A stretch of DNA of 29,034 bases from DSBG01 sp049975365 (GTDB lineage Bacteria; Desulfobacterota; Desulfomonilia; UBA1062), in contig JBNGDS010000040.1 of the NCBI GenBank assembly GCA_049975365.1, positions 1 to 29,034 of the forward strand. Reading direction: 5' to 3'. The position numbers and the translations under genes are program-made. Below, one piece after another: positions 7,782 through 14,764 of the stretch. Numbering within the stretch: position 1 is the stretch's first letter; each line of letters starts with the position of its first letter. Under the pieces are notes generated by a model that was not told the origin of the DNA, did no database searches, and saw only the letters and a program-made list of their open reading frames with translations.

Positions 7782-9860
7782 TTAGTTCCCGACTCGGCAC
7801 TCCCGGACGATCTCCCGTGCCCTGGTGCGCAGACCCATGAGGAAGGGGTTCCCCGTGTCCAGTTCTCGTGAGGCACGTGCAAGGAGGTCGTAGTACAGGT
7901 TCCACGCCGCTCGTTCTCTTCGATACCGCTGTTCGAGTTCGCTCGGGCTGTTGCTGATGAAGTCACAGGCCCTGGCTATCCGTTGAGCACCGAGCCTGAC
8001 GAATTCGAGGCCCGTGTCCATCTCGCCCCTGGAAAAGAGGGAGAACGCCTTCAGGGCGAAGCGGAGGTACACGACGGTCAGGGGGATCTTCGAGATGAAG
8101 CACCCGGTGAATGGGTCGGCAAGGGCGTGGAGGGAATCGGCATCTCGAGACAGGAGCCGTGCGTATGAGCTGAAGTAGAGGATACGGGTGTAGTCGCCGA
8201 TGAGCTTGCCGATGAATGCCGCATCCATGGAATCCTGGATGAAGGCCTCCTTGTCGTGCCGCATGATGAGGCCGTCTTTGTGGGCATAGGCCAGCCTGGC
8301 ATCATGGCCCTCGAAGACGGAGAGGATGTATGCCTGGTCTTCTGCACGCCCGATGAATGTCGGGGTGAACGGCCGGTAGCGCATCAGGGATTCCACGAGG
8401 ATGCCGGTTGTCCCACCGGTGACGTGGATGCGCTCGAGACAGGCGGTTCTGCCGTCCAGATCGGTTTTCCCATAGCGGGTCATCATCTCCGCCCGGGTGG
8501 ACAGGGCCTGGGGCAGGGTGCTGTGGAACACGTATTCATCGAGGGCGGGGGTGCAGTCTGGTCTCTGTACATCCGGGGTGAACAGCGATGTCGAGATGTC
8601 GCGTTCGTTGACAAGGGCACCGGCGATCATGCCCAGGTCCACCGGGTTTCCACGGGAATCGGTTCCCCTGGCTCCCCACAGCGGGGTCATCAGGTGTTCG
8701 AATGCCGAAGCCCCGGTTTGTGCAACGAGTACGTCCTGGGGAAAGACCTGGTCGAGGTCGATCTTGAAGGTAGCCCGGACCCCGGGGTCGATGAACACGT
8801 TCCAGAAGGCACAGACCGCCTTCAGGAAGCTGTAGTGCCTGCCGTATTCGCCGTCCACGCCGAATATCTCGAAGATCCCGTCGGGCGTGAATGCATCAGA
8901 CAGGTGGTTCCCCAGGGGTGCGAGGATGTCCTGGATGATTGTCTCCGTGTCTGTTTCTGTGAAGACATGGACGTCGATGTTCTTCAGGCCGCCCATGCGG
9001 TGCAGTTCTTCTTCCAGGTAGGGTTTTGCAGCGGGGTGCAGCCCGGTATGCGTGGTGGAGACCGACAGGGCACAGCTGACCCTTCCGCCGGAGAACGTGC
9101 CGCGGGTGCGCTCGAATTCGATCGCTTCATCGAGGGCCGCCAGCCCGTAGAGCACTTCGTTCTGCCCGGGAGGGATGCCGATCGGGATGGGGTGATCGTA
9201 CCAGTATTCCTGCGGTTCCCGGCCTGCCTCCATGCACTGTCTGAAGATGTCTTCCCGCAGAGGTCCCTGCCCTGGTGAACTGGGGCCGGAGGGCAGTGTC
9301 AGCAGCACATTCGAGGTGAAGAGGATTTCTTTTCCCGGGTCGAGGATGGGGGAGGGGGTGTGTTCCGTGATGCGTACCTGCCGTCTGCTCCTCAGGTCCT
9401 GAAGAGCTTCATCCCAGTGTGTGCAGAGACCGACGGCCTGGGGAAAGAAGACAGACCAGACCTGATCCCTCGTTTCCTCGGGGTTTCTCTGGGGCCCGTG
9501 GGTAAGGAGCCACGCGGCCACGTCGTGCAGATGGCTGGCGAATGCAGGGTCATTCCTGCAGACACGCTCGATTTCCTTACCGATGCGCTCGATGCCGCTG
9601 GCGTAGAACCCGGCGAGTGTTGATGCTGCAGGGTTTTCCTGTACCGTTGTCATGCATGTTCTCGCCTCTTCGTATGCCGGGTGTCTCTCTCCTGCAAGCA
9701 GTGCGAGAAAGCATGCATTCACTGCGCGGGCCATGCCCGGCTCATCGGCCTCGTGGCTGTGGATGTGGATGTGATCCCACGGGTCGCAGATCACTGCCGG
9801 GGTTCCATCTTCTGCCCGGGAAAACAGGTGCAGGAATATGGTTGTCAGTGTCCTGTCCAT
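7782..9860 (-). CDS. Large protein of unknown family with glycosyltransferase-like motifs
   Basis: A 692-residue soluble protein that I do not recognise as a named family. No signal peptide or membrane segment is clear. The N-terminal third is His/Asp rich (CDPWDHIHIHSHEAD at 25-39). The middle has FKIDLDQVFP (DLD at 368-370), which looks like a DxD metal/nucleotide-sugar site, preceded by GIFEIFGVDGEYGRHYSFLKA. Later come GRAEDQAYILS (504-514) and a downstream H535 in IMRHDKEAF. In GT-A glycosyltransferases a DxD, an ED pair and a late His occur in this order, so a GT-A-like domain at about 255-545 is a reasonable inference. The rest is predicted helical. Start ATG at 9860 has AAGGAG close upstream. 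It is probably co-transcribed with the MBL-fold gene. Confidence 0.85.
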   Translation of the reverse strand: MDRTLTTIFLHLFSRAEDGTPAVICDPWDHIHIHSHEADEPGMARAVNACFLALLAGERHPAYEEARTCMTTVQENPAASTLAGFYASGIERIGKEIERVCRNDPAFASHLHDVAAWLLTHGPQRNPEETRDQVWSVFFPQAVGLCTHWDEALQDLRSRRQVRITEHTPSPILDPGKEILFTSNVLLTLPSGPSSPGQGPLREDIFRQCMEAGREPQEYWYDHPIPIGIPPGQNEVLYGLAALDEAIEFERTRGTFSGGRVSCALSVSTTHTGLHPAAKPYLEEELHRMGGLKNIDVHVFTETDTETIIQDILAPLGNHLSDAFTPDGIFEIFGVDGEYGRHYSFLKAVCAFWNVFIDPGVRATFKIDLDQVFPQDVLVAQTGASAFEHLMTPLWGARGTDSRGNPVDLGMIAGALVNERDISTSLFTPDVQRPDCTPALDEYVFHSTLPQALSTRAEMMTRYGKTDLDGRTACLERIHVTGGTTGILVESLMRYRPFTPTFIGRAEDQAYILSVFEGHDARLAYAHKDGLIMRHDKEAFIQDSMDAAFIGKLIGDYTRILYFSSYARLLSRDADSLHALADPFTGCFISKIPLTVVYLRFALKAFSLFSRGEMDTGLEFVRLGAQRIARACDFISNSPSELEQRYRRERAAWNLYYDLLARASRELDTGNPFLMGLRTRAREIVRECRVGN

Positions 9861-10161
9861 CGTCTCCTTCGCACTCCATCAGGATGTGGTTCCCTGCAGC
9901 TTTTCAGGAGTGAACCTTTTCCACGACGTCACGGCAACGGGTTCCCCTGTGTCATCCTCCTGTATTGTGCCACATGACACCCTGAAAAGCAAAACGCACG
10001 GGTTTCATGCAGAGCAGTGCTTTCGAATTGACAGAAAAGACCTCTTTCTCTACCGTCTACGGGAGGTGTCCCCAGGAGTGATTCACCTTCTGGCAGTCAG
10101 GACACCCTGTTCGGGGAAGAATCCCGGGCGGATACCATGATGCGTGGAGGATGCAGAGACG
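9861..10161. other. Divergent intergenic region with nested inverted repeats
   Basis: These 301 bp separate the 692-residue gene (-) from the DUF6125-like gene (+). No convincing gene is present. It holds a perfect 10-bp inverted repeat (GCTTTTCAGG at 9899-9908 and its complement at 9981-9990). Inside that, touching its right arm, lies a 7-bp repeat (GTGTCAT at 9949-9955 and ATGACAC at 9974-9980). A candidate promoter for the + strand gene follows at 10028-10056. Confidence 0.5.
10028..10056 (+). promoter_or_regulatory. Candidate sigma-70 promoter for the DUF6125-like gene
   Basis: A perfect -35 hexamer TTGACA at 10028-10033 is followed after 17 bp by TACCGT at 10051-10056, a weak -10 element (3 of 6). 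It lies about 105 bp upstream of the chosen start. Confidence 0.3.
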
Positions 10162-10680
10162 ATGTTTCCCGTAGACGACTGGAACAAGGAGAGGGTGCAC
10201 AATGTCATGATGGAGCTGCTCTACAGCTTCAACTTCATGTGGTTCCTCATGGAAGAGATGATCAAGAAGAACTGCCCGGAAGAGGTGGCACGAGACGGGC
10301 TGCAGCAGCTCTCGGAGAAGTTCGGAAACTACGAGGCGAAGAGGCTGGAAAAGACGATTCCCGGGGAAAGCGAGGGAATCGAGAGGCTGATCCGGTTCCT
10401 GGAGCACTCGCACTGGTGCGCCTTCGAGGATATCGAGATCACGAAGCTCTCCGACACCAGCTTTCGCATGCGGACGCAGAACTGCACTGCCCAGAAGGCA
10501 GCGAAGAAGTGGGGGATGGAGTACTACGACTGTGGAACGGGTGCGCACATGCTCCGATCGGGGTTCTTCAGAACCATCGACCCGAACGCCCGCGTGACCC
10601 GTGTCTTCACGCCCCCTGAGAAGGCTCCGGACGGCACACCCATTGAGGTGTCCTGCGAGTGGGTCATATCACTGGAATGA
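10162..10680 (+). CDS. Small DUF6125-like protein of unknown function
   Basis: A 172-residue soluble protein with an N-terminal helical part (VHNVMMELLYSFNFMWFLMEEMI) and a C-terminal alpha/beta part containing C121 and C137 (original numbering from the GTG at 10144 is six higher). The pattern SHWCAFEDIEI, then MRTQNCTAQKAAKKWG and YYDCG, resembles DUF6125 proteins, which are distantly related to L-2-amino-thiazoline-4-carboxylic acid hydrolase-like proteins of anaerobes. That family link is from memory and moderately sure. I chose ATG 10162 because GGAGG lies 11 nt upstream; a GTG at 10144 is possible but has no RBS. It is a single gene converging with the Mo operon. Confidence 0.8.
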   Translation: MFPVDDWNKERVHNVMMELLYSFNFMWFLMEEMIKKNCPEEVARDGLQQLSEKFGNYEAKRLEKTIPGESEGIERLIRFLEHSHWCAFEDIEITKLSDTSFRMRTQNCTAQKAAKKWGMEYYDCGTGAHMLRSGFFRTIDPNARVTRVFTPPEKAPDGTPIEVSCEWVISLE

Positions 10681-10774
10681 GGACAGGGAGTTCACTTGCG
10701 TCTCGCCCCCATGATAGTCCGGGAGGCTGAAGCCAGGAACTGACCCCCGCATCACCTGGCGGCGTGTACTCGAA

Positions 10775-12415
10775 TCATTTCCCGAACGGACAGTGGGGGT
10801 AGGTGCATGCCGTGCACCCGAGGCAGTACGAGCCGTGACCCAGGCGTGCGAGATCCTGCCTCGTGATTGCCTGTCCCGCCAGCAGGCGCGGCAGCAGAAG
10901 GTCGAACGCGGTTGTCTTGAAATACAGGGCACATGCGGGCACACCGAAGACCTGGACATCGCCCAGGCGTCCCAGGAGCGTCATGGCTCCGGGCAGGACC
11001 GGTGCACCATACAGGATATCCCGGACCCCGGCGTCTTCGAGCCCCTGGCGCGTGAGGTCGTCGGGGTCGACTGACAGCCCGGCGGTCGTTATGACGAGGT
11101 CTGCCCCGAGTTCCACCAGGGATCGGATTGCATCGCGTATTGCAGCTGCATCGTCAGGGACGATCAGCTCCTTCACCACAGTGCAGCCGTAGCGATCAAC
11201 CTTTGTTCTGATGATGGGCGCAAAACTGTCCTCGATGAGCCCCTTGAACACCTCTGTTCCCGTGACGAGGATGCCCACCTGTGCCCTGCGCATAGGCACC
11301 ACGCGGAAAAGAGGGCCGGATTGCATGGCAGCCAGTGCCTTGTCGAAATCAGCCCTGGCAAGGTAGAGAGGAATGGCCCTGGTCCCGGCAACCAGTGAGT
11401 CCTGTGCCACCACCGTGTTCCCCTGCCTGCTCGCGCACATCACGCCGGGCATCAGGTTGAACACCTCCAGCCGCTTCTCATCAACGAGGAAGAGACCATC
11501 TCGTGCGGCAGCAAAATTTACCTTGCCCTCCCGGGGGGGAGCCGTGGACGTTACCCCCTCACCTGCCATGGCACGTGCAAAGGCAAGGGCGGCATCGTCT
11601 TCATGAACCCAGTCACTGTTGCCATGGGGTTCCTCCTCGACATAGACGTGCATCCTGCCCATCTGCTGGAGACGGCAGATGTCCCCGGCAGCCATCACCT
11701 GCCCACGCACGAAGGCAGCACCTTTTTCCTTTCCCGGAAGGATCCGGGTCATGTCATGGAGCAGTCGTTTTCCTTCCACCCGCTCGATGGGCACGACCTT
11801 GAGGTGGGGCTTTCCCACCCCTGAAGGATTCTGTTTTGCGTGATTGTGTTCGTAGGGCGTGATGCCCTGGCATGCCAGGCACATGGCCCCGTGGTGCACA
11901 GGGTATGCCTCTGAACACACCGGGCACGTCGCGATCGGCCCTTTCCCCTTCTTCTTGAGCAAACGGGGGAGCACCTTCACAGGGCCTATGCTGCACAGGT
12001 CTGTCCCGGCCTGCTCGATCTGTTCAAAGAGGGCCTTGGCGTCCTGTTCTTTCTTGGGTTTCAACTTGAAGAACCACGTCTTGATCTCTGGCCACTTCTC
12101 GATCTTCGCAGAATCGAGCCAGACCCGCACACCCTGGCCGCCGTACTTCTCGTACAATGTCAGTGCATATCTCCCCAGGTTTTCCACTGTGAGCCATCCG
12201 TTGCCGATTGTGCAGGGGGTGAGCAGCTGTACGGCATCCGGGAGGCAGGAGCGCGTTTCGCAGATGGCATCGAAGAACTCCCCCTCGGGCAGGTTTCTCA
12301 AGGCAAGATCCACCATGAACCCCCCGATAATCATGCCTGGTGCTGTGCTTCCGTGGAACGACCTGATCAGGTTCACGTATTCTTCGTATGTGTACGGACC
12401 AATGTGCATGTTCAC
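10775..12415 (-). CDS. FmdE/molybdopterin-binding (MoeA-like) fusion protein
   Basis: This 546-residue protein joins three modules. Residues 1-160 are FmdE-like (FHGSTAPGMIIGG, then DAVQLLTPCTIGNGWL). Residues 161-185 are a zinc ribbon with C164, C167, C179 and C182. Residues 205-510 are a MoeA/MoCF-like molybdopterin-binding part, with GILVTGTEVFKG at 381-392 and ITTAGLSVDPDD at 442-453. The C-terminus adds a cysteine cluster (YCLGCTACTYPHCPFG). FmdE was named from formylmethanofuran dehydrogenase operons, and MoeA inserts Mo into molybdopterin. The likely role is handling or inserting Mo/W cofactor for the adjacent FdhA; this is inference. The GTG start overlaps the modC stop by 4 bp (GTGA); an ATG two codons later is also possible. 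It is the last gene of the operon. Confidence 0.92.
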   Translation of the reverse strand: MNMHIGPYTYEEYVNLIRSFHGSTAPGMIIGGFMVDLALRNLPEGEFFDAICETRSCLPDAVQLLTPCTIGNGWLTVENLGRYALTLYEKYGGQGVRVWLDSAKIEKWPEIKTWFFKLKPKKEQDAKALFEQIEQAGTDLCSIGPVKVLPRLLKKKGKGPIATCPVCSEAYPVHHGAMCLACQGITPYEHNHAKQNPSGVGKPHLKVVPIERVEGKRLLHDMTRILPGKEKGAAFVRGQVMAAGDICRLQQMGRMHVYVEEEPHGNSDWVHEDDAALAFARAMAGEGVTSTAPPREGKVNFAAARDGLFLVDEKRLEVFNLMPGVMCASRQGNTVVAQDSLVAGTRAIPLYLARADFDKALAAMQSGPLFRVVPMRRAQVGILVTGTEVFKGLIEDSFAPIIRTKVDRYGCTVVKELIVPDDAAAIRDAIRSLVELGADLVITTAGLSVDPDDLTRQGLEDAGVRDILYGAPVLPGAMTLLGRLGDVQVFGVPACALYFKTTAFDLLLPRLLAGQAITRQDLARLGHGSYCLGCTACTYPHCPFGK

Positions 12416-13164
12416 GACACCTTTCTGTTGTCTGAGGAAAGACCAATGCTGGGTTCAGCCCCAGCTGTACCGTACTGTCGTGTCCCGGGCCTGTGTATGC
12501 GTCTCGCCCTGTCCTTGAGGAGGAATTGCAGCATCCACCTCTTCATGATCTGCCCACTGATCAGGGGAATGATGTCATCCGCAAGGAACAGGGCTTCCTC
12601 GAGATCATGGGTCACATGGATGATCGGGATGGAGAGGGTGTTTTTCAGCGACAGCACCTGTTCCCGCAGCTTCTTGCGGGTGACAAAATCGAGCGCGGAA
12701 AACGGTTCGTCCAAAAGCAGGACGCGAGGATGTCGTGCCAGTGCCTGGGCGATCGCGCATCGCTGCCGTTCACCGCCGGACACCATGTGGGGTTTCTGAT
12801 CTTTCAGTGACCAGATATCGAGCCCCGTCATGAGATCTTTCACCAGGTCCGGGGACTGTGCTGCGAACGAGACGTTCCGGAAAAGATTCAGGTGGGGAAA
12901 CAACGTGTACTCCTGGAAGACATACCCGAGGCGGCGAACCTGCGGCGGCAGGAATATCCCCTTTCTCGTGTCTACCCAGGGCTGTCCATTGAAGGTGATG
13001 AGCCCCTCGTCGGGCGTGTCCAGTCCTGCGATGATTCGGATGATGGTCGTCTTTCCCGCACCGGAGGGGCCGATCAGTGCAACGAGGTGCTCCATCGGGC
13101 AGGCAAAAGACACATCCAGCTCAAACTGTGGGAGTTTTTTCCTGATCTGCACCTCGAGTCCCAT
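12412..13164 (-). CDS. modC: Molybdate/tungstate ABC transporter ATP-binding protein
   Basis: ABC ATPase of 250 residues. Walker A GPSGAGKT is at 32-39, the Q-loop at YVFQE, the signature VSGGERQR at 128-135 and Walker B LLLDEP at 149-154; the switch His is in HVTHDLEEA. It powers the ModB channel. It is about 100 residues shorter than E. coli ModC and lacks the C-terminal MOP (molybdate-binding) domain; the last ~45 residues are basic and show no domain. ATG at 13164 has GAGGTG 7 nt upstream. It starts 6 bp after the modB stop and overlaps the FmdE fusion by 4 bp, which indicates one tightly coupled operon. Confidence 0.94.
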   Translation of the reverse strand: MGLEVQIRKKLPQFELDVSFACPMEHLVALIGPSGAGKTTIIRIIAGLDTPDEGLITFNGQPWVDTRKGIFLPPQVRRLGYVFQEYTLFPHLNLFRNVSFAAQSPDLVKDLMTGLDIWSLKDQKPHMVSGGERQRCAIAQALARHPRVLLLDEPFSALDFVTRKKLREQVLSLKNTLSIPIIHVTHDLEEALFLADDIIPLISGQIMKRWMLQFLLKDRARRIHRPGTRQYGTAGAEPSIGLSSDNRKVS

Positions 13165-13170
13165 GTCAGT

Positions 13171-13821
13171 TCACCTCAGACTGAGCCTGTTGACAAGGAG
13201 GAGAAACGCATAGCTTACGGGAATAAGAGCCAGTGACATGAACAGTGCATCCTGGTACCGGAGTGCCTCCACCGCCTCGTATATGGCGATGGATGCAACC
13301 CTGGTTTTCCCCGGAATGCTGCCTCCCACCATGAGGATCACCCCGAATTCCCCGACCGTGTGGACGAACACGAGGATTGCCGATGCAATGATGCCGCCTA
13401 TGGCATTGGGGATGATCACCCGGAAAAACGTCGACATTCGTGAAAGCCCGAGGATGTAGGCGCTCTCCAGCAGTCTGGTGTCGATCTTTTCAAAGGAGGC
13501 CTTCATCGGCTGCACGGCAAACGGCAGGTTGTAGACCAGTGACGCGATCACGATCGCACTGAAGGTGAACAGCAGGGGCAGGCCGAAGAGTGCATCCCAC
13601 ATTCTGCCGATTGTTCCCCTGGGTCCCAGCCAGATGAGGAGGTAAAACCCCAGCACCGTGGGAGGGAGTACAACGGGAAGGGTTATGAATGCGTCGAAGA
13701 AGGTTTTCCCGGGAAAGCGGAAGTAGACCAGCAGGTAGGCGATCGGCGCCGCGAGGACCAGCAGCATCACCGTGGTGACCAGGGCAAGCTTGAAGGAGAG
13801 AACCAGGGGCAGAATGTCCAT
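13171..13821 (-). CDS. modB: Molybdate/tungstate ABC transporter permease
   Basis: A 216-residue inner-membrane permease with about five to six hydrophobic segments. It carries TLPVVLPPTVLGFYLL near residues 47-62 and an EAA-type cytoplasmic loop (ESAYILGLSRMSTFFRVIIPNA) that docks ModC, followed by HTVGEFGVILMVGGSIPGKT, a signature of ModB/CysT-type permeases. Length matches ModB. The start lies 3 bp after the modA stop. Confidence 0.95.
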   Translation of the reverse strand: MDILPLVLSFKLALVTTVMLLVLAAPIAYLLVYFRFPGKTFFDAFITLPVVLPPTVLGFYLLIWLGPRGTIGRMWDALFGLPLLFTFSAIVIASLVYNLPFAVQPMKASFEKIDTRLLESAYILGLSRMSTFFRVIIPNAIGGIIASAILVFVHTVGEFGVILMVGGSIPGKTRVASIAIYEAVEALRYQDALFMSLALIPVSYAFLLLVNRLSLR

Positions 13822-13824
13822 GTA

Positions 13825-14568
13825 CTATCGGTATCCGTACCTCTGTTTCACAGCCAGTGCCTGTTCGGAGAGGAGAAAGTCGGCTAACTTACGTGCTTCC
13901 CCCTGGTTTTTTGTTTGTTTCAGAATGCATGCTGCCTGGATGACATCCGGGGCTTCCTTGACGAGGAGCCAGCACCCCGCCTTTCCCTCATCACTCATGG
14001 CCGATGAATAGGCACAGAACCCGGCATCGACGCTTCCGGTAGATGCATACTGGAACACCTGCGCTATGGTCTGTGGGAACACGAATTTGTCCTGCAGCTG
14101 GTCCCACAGGCCGGATGCTTGCAGCGCAATCATGGCTGCTGTGCCGTAGGGTGCAGATTCCGTGTTGGCAACGGCGATTTTGTGTATGTCCTGACTCACG
14201 ACAACCTCTTTCCAGTCGTGAGATGTGAACAGCTCTCGATTCGCCGACCACAGGACGATCTGACCCTGGGCATAGACAAAGGGCTCTTCTGACAGGGCTT
14301 CTGCAAACAGGAGCGCAGGGCGTTTTTCGTCAGCAGCAAGGAAAATGTCGTACGGGGCACCTTTGACAATCTGCGCGTACAGCTTGCCCGTGGACGTGAA
14401 TGTCGCAACCACCGGGATCCCTGTCTGCTGCTCGAACATGACAGACAGTTCTTCAAAGGGCTGTATGAAATTCGCAGCTACGGCAGCAGTCAGTTTTTCC
14501 TGGGCAAGAATGCCTGAAGGAAAGACCAGTGTCGCGAACACAGCCAGGGAGAATACCAATCTCTTCAT
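13825..14568 (-). CDS. modA: Molybdate/tungstate-binding periplasmic protein
   Basis: Extracytoplasmic binding protein of 247 residues that delivers molybdate or tungstate to ModBC. Signal peptide: MKRLVFSLAVFATLVFPSGILA, with probable cleavage before QEK. The mature part begins LTAAVAANFIQPFEEL and contains FTSTGKLYAQI, PYDIFLAADEKRP and ANTESAPYGTAA, the oxyanion-contact segments of the ModA family. The ATG at 14568 is preferred over one 36 nt upstream because GAGGTGG lies just upstream and the signal peptide then starts directly. It is the first gene of the modABC-fmdE operon. A palindrome that could bind a Mo/W-responsive regulator lies 82 bp upstream. Confidence 0.95.
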   Translation of the reverse strand: MKRLVFSLAVFATLVFPSGILAQEKLTAAVAANFIQPFEELSVMFEQQTGIPVVATFTSTGKLYAQIVKGAPYDIFLAADEKRPALLFAEALSEEPFVYAQGQIVLWSANRELFTSHDWKEVVVSQDIHKIAVANTESAPYGTAAMIALQASGLWDQLQDKFVFPQTIAQVFQYASTGSVDAGFCAYSSAMSDEGKAGCWLLVKEAPDVIQAACILKQTKNQGEARKLADFLLSEQALAVKQRYGYR

Positions 14569-14649
14569 CGTCAGCCACCTCAGATCCTGTGTGAATGAGA
14601 ACACGTCGCATCAATCCGGGCGAACAGATGTCTCTTCACCATGTCAAAT

Positions 14650-14667
14650 TATGTTAAAAGTAACATA
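14650..14667. promoter_or_regulatory. Candidate Mo/W-responsive operator upstream of modA
   Basis: A perfect 7-bp inverted repeat TATGTTA-AAAG-TAACATA lies 82 bp upstream of the modA start. ModE-type sites are AT-rich palindromes in such positions, but this is not the classical E. coli ModE box, so the regulator is unknown. Confidence 0.45.
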
Positions 14668-14730
14668 GTAAGATAGGGCAGATCAATATCTTTATGGGCG
14701 TACGTGGGTAGTTAAAGGAGATCGACTGGT

Positions 14731-14755
14731 GTGGGGAGCAAAAAACGCTCCCCAC
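14731..14755 (-). terminator. Hairpin after fdhA
   Basis: A perfect 9-bp stem (GTGGGGAGC at 14731-14739 with GCTCCCCAC at 14747-14755) begins about 10 bp after the fdhA stop codon. No U-run follows on the minus strand, so it may be a stabilising 3' hairpin or a weak terminator that separates fdhA from modABC. Confidence 0.5.
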
Positions 14756-14764
14756 AGGGTTCCT

